10,068 nt of DNA from CAYOFK01 sp964403185 (GCA_964403185.1 CAYOFK010000119.1:1-10068), one strand, 5' to 3'; positions 1 to 7,221 are shown, counted from the first letter of the stretch. A program made the numbers and translations. The notes: generated by a model not told the origin, from the sequence alone.

Positions 1-2
1 TG

Positions 3-1874
3 AATGTTTCAGGGCTGTCGGCTGCTGAAATATTGAATCCGAGTGAACCCAGAATATTCTGGTATCCTAAAAAAGAGGCTTTTTTAACCGGCAGGGTGCT
101 TATTGAAAGTCCCGACAGTGTAGGAACCAACTCATTGGCAACCGGATTTGAATCCAAAGCCGTTGGTTCATGGTCACAAGCACTGGGTTATCAGGCCATT
201 GCCAGGGGTAATTACTCAACATCCATTGGGAAAAATTCGGTGGCCAATGCGCATAACAGTTTTGCATTTGGAAACAAGGCCGTAGCCACGGGGGAATTTT
301 CTTATGCTTTTGGTACCGGAGCCCAGGCCCTGGGAAGTAAAAGTTTTGCCCTGGGTTCTGTGGGTGTGGATTCCAGTGGAGTTTCCACCGGCAGTACAAA
401 AGCAACCGGAGAAAATGCCTTTGCAATGGGATTTGGAACCCAGGCCCTGGCACCCGGTGCGTTTGCCATTGGATTGAGCGATACAGCCTCCGGAGGTTTT
501 TCACTGGCCATGGGTTATTACACTAAGGCAGGTGGCTGGTTTGCCTCCAGTTTTGGAGCACAAACCTCAGCCTCAGGTTTCTTTTCTACCGCTGCGAACT
601 GGCAAACCACTGCAAGCGGCTGGGCTTCCACTGCCATGGGAGTGCTGACCAAAGCCGGCAACTGGACCTCCGTATCTATAGGAGACCGCACCAATGCCAG
701 CGGACATACCTCCTTAGCCACAGGTTATTCATCCACAGCCAGCGGCCAGTTATCTTCTACTTTCGGAGATCAAACGGTGGCCAACGGATATGGTTCAATG
801 GCCACAGGATTTCATACCAATGCTCAGTCTTTGGCTTCTACGGTGGTTGGGGCATATAATGTTATCGCCGGGGATCCCCTTAACTGGAATGTATGGGATC
901 CAATATTCGTTGTAGGAAATGGGACAACTGAGGCGGCAAGATCTGACGCTTTTACTGTCTATAAAAATGGTTCGGCCGATTTACAGGGCCATATAAACCT
1001 GAAAAAAGGGGCGATAGGCCCTGCAATATATGTAAACAACGCAGAAGCCCTCTGGTATGACGGCACCTATTTCAGTTGGGGATATGGAGGACAGTTTAAT
1101 TATTTCGCCGATAAAGTGGGTATTGGAACAGCAAGTCCTGTCTATAATTTACACGTAGTAAGCAATACCGCCACCAATGACGACCCTGCCATTTATGGCG
1201 TTCATTCTGTGACGGATTACTACGGTGTTGGTGTTTTGGGTGCCGGAAGATACAAAGGTGTTGAAGGTACTGCAACTTCAGCTTCCGGTAACATTTACGG
1301 TGTAATTGGCAGCGCATCGGGGACAGGAACAGGCGTTCGGTATGGAATATATGGGAGCGCCACCGGTGGTGAAGGAGCTTATGCCGGTTATTTTGCAGGG
1401 GATGTCTATGTTAGTGGCACGCTCTCAAAAGCCGCCGGCGCCTTTAAAATTGACCACCCGCTGGATCCGGAAAACAAAACCCTCTCCCACTCTTTTGTAG
1501 AAAGTCCGGACATGAAAAATGTTTATGATGGTGTGGCGGTACTTGATGCCGGAGGAAATGCAATCATTCAGCTCCCGGATTATTTCGGGGCCCTGAATAA
1601 GGATTTCAGGTACCAGCTGACCGCCATTGGCAGCCCGGCCCCAGGCCTATACGTTTCAAAGGAAATTGAAAACAACAGGTTTGAGGTGGCAGGCGGAAGC
1701 CCCGGGCAGAAAGTATCCTGGCAGGTAACGGGCATCCGGAAAGATCCATACGCCGAGCAACACAGGATCGTGGTGGAAGAAATAAAGCAAACAAAAGGTC
1801 TTTATTTAAATCCGGAAGCTTATGGGTTACCTGCTTCCAAAGGAATGCATAAAGGCAATAAGGATTATGAATAG
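3..1874 (+). CDS. YadA-head-repeat surface/fibre-like protein, 5'-truncated by window edge
   Basis: The reading frame is open to the left edge (first full codon at base 3) and the only start-like codon nearby is a TTG at 33, so the gene almost certainly begins outside the window; 623 codons are visible. Counting from the TTG, residues about 34-280 are roughly 14-residue repeats of the form SxAxGxxxxAxG, which match YadA-type head repeats (beta-roll, trimeric adhesin fold). Residues 291-320 carry a VVGNG...AFTVYKNG segment and 362-375 a KVGIGTASPVYNLHV segment, both common in Bacteroidota fibre-like proteins. Residues 470-600 form a conserved C-terminal module (starting FKIDHPLDPENK, containing VSWQVTGIRKDPYAEQHRI) that recurs in large secreted proteins of several phyla; its function is unknown to me. 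No YadA beta-barrel anchor, T9SS sorting domain or membrane segment is visible. A surface or extracellular fibre role is inference. Confidence 0.85.
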   Translation, partial: NVSGLSAAEILNPSEPRIFWYPKKEAFLTGRVLIESPDSVGTNSLATGFESKAVGSWSQALGYQAIARGNYSTSIGKNSVANAHNSFAFGNKAVATGEFSYAFGTGAQALGSKSFALGSVGVDSSGVSTGSTKATGENAFAMGFGTQALAPGAFAIGLSDTASGGFSLAMGYYTKAGGWFASSFGAQTSASGFFSTAANWQTTASGWASTAMGVLTKAGNWTSVSIGDRTNASGHTSLATGYSSTASGQLSSTFGDQTVANGYGSMATGFHTNAQSLASTVVGAYNVIAGDPLNWNVWDPIFVVGNGTTEAARSDAFTVYKNGSADLQGHINLKKGAIGPAIYVNNAEALWYDGTYFSWGYGGQFNYFADKVGIGTASPVYNLHVVSNTATNDDPAIYGVHSVTDYYGVGVLGAGRYKGVEGTATSASGNIYGVIGSASGTGTGVRYGIYGSATGGEGAYAGYFAGDVYVSGTLSKAAGAFKIDHPLDPENKTLSHSFVESPDMKNVYDGVAVLDAGGNAIIQLPDYFGALNKDFRYQLTAIGSPAPGLYVSKEIENNRFEVAGGSPGQKVSWQVTGIRKDPYAEQHRIVVEEIKQTKGLYLNPEAYGLPASKGMHKGNKDYE

Positions 1875-2109
1875 CCAGACCTGAGGTCAACCGGCATCCT
1901 ACTATTCCGATCCGTTTTGGAACCTGTACCCTGCAGCAACATCCCTCACGGACCGGTTTCCTGGTGGCCCGGAGTACTTATACCAGCCCACAACCTGGCC
2001 CCCTTTTGAAAAGGGAGGTTATATATCCTGGATGAGCTTCGCTGAATTCGTCCAGTAGGACTTCATTTCCCTCTTTATTCACTTCGTTCATGAGGGCTAA
2101 AGCCGTTTG
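1875..2109. other. Intergenic region after the YadA-head gene
   Basis: No convincing gene is visible. The stretch holds a short perfect hairpin at 2001-2015 (CCCTTTT / AAAAGGG, one-base loop) and a looser one around 2028-2055 (ctgga ... tccag). The first has no T-run after it, so it is not a clean intrinsic terminator, though it could end transcription of the upstream gene. One frame stays open from about 1886 to 2057 but has no start codon near its beginning and runs through the hairpin, so I do not call it. Confidence 0.5.
2001..2015. repeat. Short perfect hairpin (7+1+7)
   Basis: The bases read CCCTTTT, G, AAAAGGG. Short G/C-flanked palindromes of this kind recur between genes in Bacteroidota. 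Possible transcription end for the upstream gene, but without a downstream T tract this is weak. Confidence 0.45.
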
Positions 2110-2120
2110 GGAGAATGATA

Positions 2121-2300
2121 ATTTGTTGTGATCTGGCAATTAGTCAGCGATTGTGCGACACAATATCACTCTATAATGATAACAAGCGTTTAACTTTGTC
2201 GGAACAAAACAGAGGGAATGAGAATTCAAACCTTAAATTTCATTGGTGCAGTAAAGCCCAACAATTAGTGTAGGTATGTATGCTTTTAGATTACCTATTG
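2121..2300 (+). ncRNA. Candidate IS110 bridge RNA in the left non-coding end
   Basis: IS110-group elements encode a structured guide RNA of roughly 150-200 nt upstream of the transposase gene. This stretch lies in that position and can fold: an outer stem GTGAT (2128-2132) with ATCAC (2165-2169) encloses a perfect hairpin ATTGTG-CGA-CACAAT (2150-2164) and a small stem CTGG/TCAG (2133-2136 with 2144-2147). A second hairpin TTTGT-CGGA-ACAAA follows at 2195-2208, and TTGG/CCAA stems occur further on, for example 2298-2309. The folding is seen in the sequence. The guide-RNA role is inferred from family and position, and I could not assign the target- or donor-binding loops. Both ends are approximate. 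Confidence 0.4.
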
Positions 2301-2380
2301 GAGGCCCAAAGACCCCTTATGATAGAATATCAAGGTTTCCAAAGCATACTGAACTCTCACCCCTCATAAAAAACTATGTT

Positions 2381-3706
2381 ATGTCAAATATAGTAAATTC
2401 AAATGCAGCAGGCATAGACATCTCGACAAAGGAGCATTATGTGGCTGTGCCCGAGGAGCGTTCCAAAGAGAGTGTTCGTTGTTTTCAGAGTTTTACACGT
2501 GATCTTCACGAACTGGCTAATTGGCTGAAAGAGTGTGGGGTTGAGACCATTGCTATGGAATCGACGGGAGTATACTGGTATCATTTGTATACGGTTTTGT
2601 TGGACTATGGCTTCGAGGTTTACCTGGTCAATGCCTATCACGTGAAGAATGTTCCTGGCCGGAAGAGTGATGTCAGTGATGCACGCTGGCTCCAGCAATT
2701 GCATTCTTTCGGATTATTGAGAGGCTGTTTTCAACCTGACAATCTCACAAGGTCACTGAGGAATTATGTTCGTCAGAGGAAGAAGCTTATTACGCAGATG
2801 TCCAGGGAAGTTCAAAGGATGCAAAAGGCACTGGAACAGATGAACATCAAGTTGAATAATGTAATCAGAGACATACAGGGAAAAACCGGAATGGCCATCA
2901 TCAGCAGCATCCTTGATGGGGAAAGAGATCCACAGGTGTTGGCACAGTATAGAGATCCCAGGATAAAAGCATCAAAAGAGAAACTGATCAAATCCCTGGA
3001 AGGTAACTGGAGAGAAGAGCAGATCTTTAACCTGAAGCAGGCATATGAGCACCATTTTTTTCTTCAGGGACAGTTATCAGAGTGTGATAAAGAATGCGAA
3101 AGGCTTGTAAACGACATGTCTGATGAGGATATCCCCAAAAAGGAGATCAAATCAGGGACGAGGCAAAAAAATAATCCTGACTTCAATGTGTCTCAACATC
3201 TGTATAATGCATTGGGAGTGGATGTCACTCAGATTTATGGGATAAAATCCACTACTGCATTGACTGTGTTCTCTGAGACAGGTCCCGGCATAAAGGAGAA
3301 GTTCCCTACCGAAAAGCAGTTCTTGTCCTGGCTGAATGTGGTGCCGGATAATAAAATCACAGGCGGCAAGGTCATCTCAAGCAGGGTCAAACGAAAAAAG
3401 AACAAAGCCGGACTGGCCTTCCGGGATACTGCCAATGCGCTATGGAAAGCGAAAAATCCACTTGGTGATTATTTGAGAAGAAAAAAAGCCAGATCAGGAG
3501 GAAGACAGGCAATCGTGGCTACTGCCAGAAAAATCGCTTCGATTTATTATAAAATGGTTACCGAAAGTGTTGAGTTTGATCCCCAGGTTCTGAAGTTTAA
3601 AACTCAAGAGTATCTTGAAAAAAGACTGAGATACCTGGAGAAAAGCCTTCAAAAGACAAAAATGTTATTAGCTGACAATGAAATTGTTAGTGAAGTTGTT
3701 ATATGA
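2381..3706 (+). CDS. IS110-family transposase (DEDD RuvC-like, bridge-RNA-guided recombinase)
   Basis: The protein has the two-part layout of IS110 transposases: an N-terminal RuvC-like DEDD domain and a C-terminal Tnp domain (transposase_20 type), linked by a coiled-coil-like stretch around residues 110-170. Counting from the ATG at 2381 (441 aa), the acidic residues are visible as D13 (GIDIS), E61 (AMESTGVYW), D98 and D101 (KSDVSDARW). The C-terminal motif expected as (I/S)SGGK reads ITGGKVISS, placing threonine 327 (codon 3359-3361) where the family has its nucleophilic serine. The frame is also open from an ATG at 2276, which would add 35 residues, but the family's N-terminus starts just before GIDIS and the extra segment overlaps the candidate guide RNA, so 2381 is preferred. 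There is no frameshift or internal stop. It is family-typical in length; activity is uncertain because of the Ser-to-Thr change. Confidence 0.93.
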   Translation: MSNIVNSNAAGIDISTKEHYVAVPEERSKESVRCFQSFTRDLHELANWLKECGVETIAMESTGVYWYHLYTVLLDYGFEVYLVNAYHVKNVPGRKSDVSDARWLQQLHSFGLLRGCFQPDNLTRSLRNYVRQRKKLITQMSREVQRMQKALEQMNIKLNNVIRDIQGKTGMAIISSILDGERDPQVLAQYRDPRIKASKEKLIKSLEGNWREEQIFNLKQAYEHHFFLQGQLSECDKECERLVNDMSDEDIPKKEIKSGTRQKNNPDFNVSQHLYNALGVDVTQIYGIKSTTALTVFSETGPGIKEKFPTEKQFLSWLNVVPDNKITGGKVISSRVKRKKNKAGLAFRDTANALWKAKNPLGDYLRRKKARSGGRQAIVATARKIASIYYKMVTESVEFDPQVLKFKTQEYLEKRLRYLEKSLQKTKMLLADNEIVSEVVI

Positions 3707-3757
3707 TAGTGTGATTGGTAGGATCCATTGCCTGTTCCGGAAATAATTTCTTATAGT

Positions 3758-3825
3758 GGAGGTTCTGTAGAGCGACTTTTTAAGTCGCTTATCAATTTCA
3801 AAAGGATTCAACCTCCTCAACCTCC
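3758..3825. repeat. Nested inverted repeat downstream of the transposase
   Basis: A perfect hairpin AGCGACTT-TTT-AAGTCGCT occupies 3771-3789. It is enclosed by GGAGGTT (3758-3764), which can pair with either of two copies of AACCTCC (3810-3816 and 3819-3825). This is a terminator-like or REP-like structure. It could also be a structured right end of the IS, since IS1111-type relatives encode their guide RNA downstream of the transposase. Which of these applies cannot be settled from one copy. Confidence 0.5.
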
Positions 3826-3860
3826 TTCTAAACCACCTCCCCCTCGTTAGCACTCGGGTA

Positions 3861-3881
3861 CTCCTCCTTCGGAAGGAGGAG
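3861..3881. repeat. Strong intergenic hairpin (9+3+9)
   Basis: CTCCTCCTT (3861-3869) pairs perfectly with AAGGAGGAG (3873-3881) around a CGG loop. It lies next to C-rich sequence with a ttagcactcgggt spacer, of a kind often seen as dispersed intergenic repeats in Bacteroidota genomes. It might stop transcription leaving the IS, but only AATTT follows it. Confidence 0.55.
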
Positions 3882-4018
3882 AATTTAGATCCTGCCTGAT
3901 ATTAAAGTTCCCCTTCTTTTCATGCCCGTCAAAGCGCTCAGAGTGGCCGAACGGGCACGGGAAGGTTATTATGATTATGGCGCCGGATTGACATGCTGTT
4001 ATTAGAATAAGTATTTTT

Positions 4019-4028
4019 CAGACGTCTG
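4019..4028. promoter_or_regulatory. Palindrome CAGACGTCTG upstream of the AraC-type gene
   Basis: A perfect 10-bp palindrome lies 75 bp before the preferred start of the regulator. It could be an operator, possibly for autoregulation, but a palindrome of this size can arise by chance and AraC-type proteins more often bind direct repeats. Speculative. Confidence 0.2.
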
Positions 4029-4103
4029 CCGGGCGATTTGTAAGAGCTGTAATATTTGCTAATTTTAATCCTTCTGATAATCAGTAATAATTCTTATCAT
4101 CTT

Positions 4104-5279
4104 ATGCATGAAATAGAATATAGCCGGTATCTTATTCCTGTTCTTTATATTGGTATTGCGCAGAGTGCATTCGCCACCGGCCTGGTACTGGTAAAAAGAG
4201 AAAAAAACATCTCAAATCTGTTGCTGGCCGCATGGTTGTTTGCCATTTTCGTGAAAATGCTGCTTGCCTATTTTGAGATCAACCTGAGCCGCCTGTTCAC
4301 CAATACAATGGGGATGGTTATTGTACCCATGGTATTTGGACCCCTGGTATACCTTTATATAAAGAGCCTGGTAGTAAGAAATTTTAAATTCCGCAAAAGG
4401 GAATGGCTGCACTTCCTGCCCTTTTTTCTCATTGCCGTTTATGCCCTGATCTTTTCCACACAGAAACAAGTTTATAACATAGACTTTTTTGCCCGGGATG
4501 GCTTTATTGCTGAGCGCATTATATTCGGACTCAGTTTTTACATTTCAATCAGCACCTATGGTTTCCTTTCTCTTCAGCAACTCCACCGGTACAGGAAAAA
4601 GGTGAAGGATCTGTATTCATACAGTTCTGAAAAGGTTACATTGAGATGGGTCATGTTTGTAACCATTCTTTTTACAGTCGTTTACATTCTGGTTATCTCC
4701 GCAGGCATATTCAATATCTTCATCATCAATAAAGAGATCATTGAACCCAACCTGTTTTCTGCTACCGGGTTAACGCTGTTATCTTTTGCTGTGAGTTTTT
4801 ATGGATACAGGCAAACGGATCCACTGATAGATCTTCACGTGGAAAATGCTTCCGGAGAAGCTGAACAATTGAGGGAAAAGCCAAAATATGAACGTTCCTC
4901 TTTGAACGAATCTGACATTGAGAGGTATCTGAACCGGCTGATGGATCATATGAAATCTGAAAAACCATATATTAACGGTGAATTATCCATCCAGGATCTT
5001 TCCAACCAACTGGGGATTTCCAAGCACCACCTGACGCAGGTGATCAATACAAGGCTGATCAAGAATTTTTATGCTTTTGTAAATGAATACAGGATTGAAG
5101 AAGTCAAGGCCAGGTTGTTGGATCCAAGGTATAAACATCTGAAAATCATGAGTATTGCTTACGACTCCGGATTTAATTCCAAATCTTCTTTCAATACCAT
5201 CTTTAAGAATCTTACAGGAATGACCCCCTCCCAATATCTGAAGAAAAACCTGGGCGCCCCCACAGAGGATTCAAAATAA
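4104..5279 (+). CDS. Membrane-bound AraC-family transcriptional regulator (about 7 TM + HTH)
   Basis: The preferred start is the ATG at 4104 (391 aa); the frame is also open from a TTG at 4056, whose extra 16 residues are hydrophobic but not needed for the first helix. About seven hydrophobic helices can be picked out (residues counted from 4104): near 10-26, 37-53, 70-88, 102-117, 140-156, 181-203 and 216-233, followed by a charged linker. Residues about 292-384 form an AraC-type double helix-turn-helix: LSIQDLSNQLGISKHHLTQV is the first HTH, and IAYDSGFNSKSSFNTIFKN followed by TGMTPSQYL is the second HTH and closing signature. Proteins of this layout are common in Bacteroidota and are thought to sense a signal in or across the inner membrane and act on DNA from the membrane. 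Ligand and targets are unknown. It is monocistronic here and converges on the lipoprotein gene with a 32-bp gap. Confidence 0.92.
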   Translation: MHEIEYSRYLIPVLYIGIAQSAFATGLVLVKREKNISNLLLAAWLFAIFVKMLLAYFEINLSRLFTNTMGMVIVPMVFGPLVYLYIKSLVVRNFKFRKREWLHFLPFFLIAVYALIFSTQKQVYNIDFFARDGFIAERIIFGLSFYISISTYGFLSLQQLHRYRKKVKDLYSYSSEKVTLRWVMFVTILFTVVYILVISAGIFNIFIINKEIIEPNLFSATGLTLLSFAVSFYGYRQTDPLIDLHVENASGEAEQLREKPKYERSSLNESDIERYLNRLMDHMKSEKPYINGELSIQDLSNQLGISKHHLTQVINTRLIKNFYAFVNEYRIEEVKARLLDPRYKHLKIMSIAYDSGFNSKSSFNTIFKNLTGMTPSQYLKKNLGAPTEDSK

Positions 5280-5311
5280 GGTAGAACCTCTGAAAGTCAT
5301 AATGTCATAGC

Positions 5312-6349
5312 CTAATGTATTCTTTGCATAATAATGCCCTGGTACAGGATGATATCTTCTATCGGGTAAAGTGAAACAGCCTGATCGATAAGATCTTTGG
5401 CAGTAAGCAAATCTCCGTTTTTTTCTGCTACCAGGGCCAGGTTGTAAAGAGCCATGGCCTTTATCTTATGGTCAGTGTCAGAGATGTATGGACGCCAGAT
5501 GGCGGCAGCATCGTCCCACCTCCTGAATTTAACCAGCTGGTAAGCCTTACGAAAACCGGGATTGCCCTTTTTGAAATAGTGCCGTTCAACGGTTTGATAG
5601 GAGGGCGATATTTCAGATAAAATATTTTCGCCGGCAATGAAGGCAGCTTTCTCCACAACATTTAATGACGATGGCAACGCCTTTTCAGCATCTTCTTTTG
5701 ACTTGCCCTGTACTTCATACCGGACCGAGTCAGACAACCACCCTTCATACATTATGGATCCATCAATGCCGGAATATATGCGCCATCCCAGTTCAACAAA
5801 TGTTTTCAGAATGATGTTATGATACTCTTCCGTAGGTCTGAATAAAAAGATTGTGTTGTCCCTGACCAGTTCAGGGGCATCAACGGCCCTCCTTATAACA
5901 GATTCATGCTGTGAGGTGATTTCGTACCGGAATCCCTCAAGCGAAAAAATGGCATCTGCACCACAATTCTCACAAATTCTTAATACGGAAGCCGGCAAAA
6001 TGGGTTCAGGAAATTTCCCGACATCCTTCAGGTTTGGAAAACGTATCCTGGCCCCGTGGAGGAAGTACACATCTTTATCATAAATTGCAGCAGCCACCGA
6101 GCTGATGACCTTCAACGCTGCCAGTGATGGAATTGCCTCATCGCTGGTTCCTGAAATAACGACATTCTTCGTGGCGGATATTTTCAGGGCGCTGGTATCG
6201 GTGATCCTGTTATTTAAAACCAGGGAGCTGATTTCCTGATCAAACTTCAGGCGTGGAGCTTCCTCAACATCCACAACAATATATCCCATTTTGCAGGATG
6301 CCATGATTGAGAACAGGGAAATTAGCAATATGAAGGGCCGGCATTTCAT
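5312..6349 (-). CDS. DUF6340-like lipoprotein with TPR-like C-terminus
   Basis: The 345-aa product starts with a short basic N-terminus, a hydrophobic stretch and a lipobox SIMASC with the modified cysteine at residue 19, so it should be exported and lipidated. The mature N-terminal half resembles DUF6340 lipoproteins of Bacteroidota: a segment ISSLVLNNRIT (40-50) like the VAIVNR-type strand, then RICENCGADAIFSLEGF (124-140), and a ...ELGWRIYSG-type strand further on (187-194). Residues about 265-340 (AYQLVKFRRWDDAAAIW, then ALYNLALVAEKNGDLLTAKDLIDQA) read as two TPR-like helical pairs. The function of the family is not known to me. On the same strand it follows fabG with a 125-bp gap, so it may be the end of the sucD-fabG unit or have its own promoter; I see no clear TAnnTTTG in that gap. 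A purine-rich AGGAAA sits directly before the ATG. Confidence 0.82.
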   Translation of the reverse strand: MKCRPFILLISLFSIMASCKMGYIVVDVEEAPRLKFDQEISSLVLNNRITDTSALKISATKNVVISGTSDEAIPSLAALKVISSVAAAIYDKDVYFLHGARIRFPNLKDVGKFPEPILPASVLRICENCGADAIFSLEGFRYEITSQHESVIRRAVDAPELVRDNTIFLFRPTEEYHNIILKTFVELGWRIYSGIDGSIMYEGWLSDSVRYEVQGKSKEDAEKALPSSLNVVEKAAFIAGENILSEISPSYQTVERHYFKKGNPGFRKAYQLVKFRRWDDAAAIWRPYISDTDHKIKAMALYNLALVAEKNGDLLTAKDLIDQAVSLYPIEDIILYQGIIMQRIH

Positions 6350-6474
6350 TTTCCTGTTTATTTAACAACTATTGTTATTATGTCCTCAGGTTTTCCTGAC
6401 AGTGAAGCACTCATCCTGACCCTATTGTATGGACCTGTGTTCCTGCTCCAAGGTGCCGGGTAATGAATGGGTAT

Positions 6475-7221
6475 CTATGTATTCAATCCACCGCAAACAT
6501 GTACAACCTGTCCGGTTACATATGAAGAAAGGTCGCTGGCGAAGAAAACTGCAGTATTGGCCACATCTTCCGGATGTCCGCCACGTCTTAAGGGAATTTG
6601 CTGTGTCCAGGCTTTCCTGACTTCCTCTGACAATTTTGCAGTCATTTCCGTCTCAATGAAACCCGGAGCAATGGCATTACACCGGATGCCCCTGGAGCCA
6701 ACCTCTTTAGCTACAGATTTGGTGAAACCTATCATTCCGGCTTTTGAAGCCGAATAGTTGGCCTGTCCTGCATTGCCACTTACGCCCACGACCGAACTCA
6801 TATTGATGATGGAACCCGACCGCTGCTTCAGCATGATGGGTTGTACAGCTTTGGTAAAGTTAAATACCGATTTGAGGTTGACCGTAATAACTGCATCCCA
6901 CTGCTCTTCAGTCATTCGCATCAGCAGAGTGTCTCTGGTAATTCCGGCATTGTTGACCAGGATATCTATACGTCCAAAGTCATTCATTACCTGCTCTACC
7001 ACCTTTTCAGTGTCGTCAAATTTACTGGCATCAGAAGCATAGGCTTTTGCCTGCACTCCCAGGGATTCTATTTCACGGATCACAGAATTGGCCTGTTCAT
7101 TAACTTCCAGGTCGGTAATGGCAATATTCGCGCCCTCCCGGGCAAATTTCAGGGCAATGGCGCTGCCAATACCCCTGGCTGCACCTGTGATTACCGCGGT
7201 TTTTCCTTCAAGCAATTTCAT
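6475..7221 (-). CDS. fabG: 3-oxoacyl-[acyl-carrier-protein] reductase FabG
   Basis: The 248-aa product is a short-chain dehydrogenase/reductase of FabG type, which reduces 3-oxoacyl-ACP to 3-hydroxyacyl-ACP in fatty acid elongation in the cytoplasm. Visible motifs are the nucleotide-binding TGAARGIG (12-19), NNAG (90-93), and the catalytic set N115, S143, Y156 and K160 (YSASKAG), with the FabG-like PGFIETEMT (186-194) and a C-terminal HVCGGLNT. R17 in the glycine motif favours NADPH, whereas D37 at the end of the second strand (ITDLE) is a feature of NADH-preferring SDRs, so cofactor choice is not obvious. It starts 20 bp after sucD on the same strand, with AGGAG just before the ATG, which indicates one transcript. 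Many SDR paralogues look alike, but length and motifs favour true FabG. Confidence 0.92.
   Translation of the reverse strand: MKLLEGKTAVITGAARGIGSAIALKFAREGANIAITDLEVNEQANSVIREIESLGVQAKAYASDASKFDDTEKVVEQVMNDFGRIDILVNNAGITRDTLLMRMTEEQWDAVITVNLKSVFNFTKAVQPIMLKQRSGSIINMSSVVGVSGNAGQANYSASKAGMIGFTKSVAKEVGSRGIRCNAIAPGFIETEMTAKLSEEVRKAWTQQIPLRRGGHPEDVANTAVFFASDLSSYVTGQVVHVCGGLNT

Larger units (their letters stand above)
2110..3745 (+). mobile_element. IS110-family insertion sequence (ends approximate)
   Basis: The element is defined by its transposase gene (2381-3706) and by the change from mixed-composition flank to AT-rich sequence near 2110. IS110 elements have no true terminal inverted repeats and usually make no target duplication, so the exact ends cannot be read here; 2110 and 3745 are estimates giving about 1.6 kb, in the range typical of the family. 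Members move through a circular intermediate guided by a bridge RNA (also called seekRNA) encoded in a non-coding end. Both flanks are hairpin-rich intergenic DNA, so no gene appears to be interrupted. Confidence 0.75.
3707..4103. other. Intergenic region between IS110 and the AraC-type gene
   Basis: No gene is visible. The first few tens of bases should be the right end of the insertion sequence. The rest is rich in inverted repeats: a nested structure at 3758-3825, a 9-bp stem hairpin at 3861-3881, GCCCGT/ACGGGC at 3924-3929 and 3951-3956, a 10-bp palindrome at 4019-4028, and TGATAA/TTATCA at 4075-4080 and 4094-4099 just before the AraC start. Part of this should be the promoter region of the AraC-type gene. 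No perfect TAnnTTTG element is present; the closest is AATATTTG at 4051-4058. Confidence 0.5.

Noticed and set aside
1886..2057. A plus-strand frame open for about 57 codons after the YadA-head gene, with a coding-like composition.
   Set aside because: It has no start codon near its beginning and runs straight through an intergenic hairpin (2001-2015); translations of such hairpin DNA often look protein-like.
3932..3965. A segment (agagtggccgaacgggca) that looks like the D-arm of a class II tRNA.
   Set aside because: No acceptor stem, anticodon arm or T-arm (GGTTCGAATCC-like) can be found around it.
4056..4103. Alternative TTG start of the AraC-type gene, adding 16 hydrophobic residues.
   Set aside because: The ATG at 4104 gives a complete first membrane helix, and the extra segment overlaps the TGATAA/TTATCA repeat in the leader.
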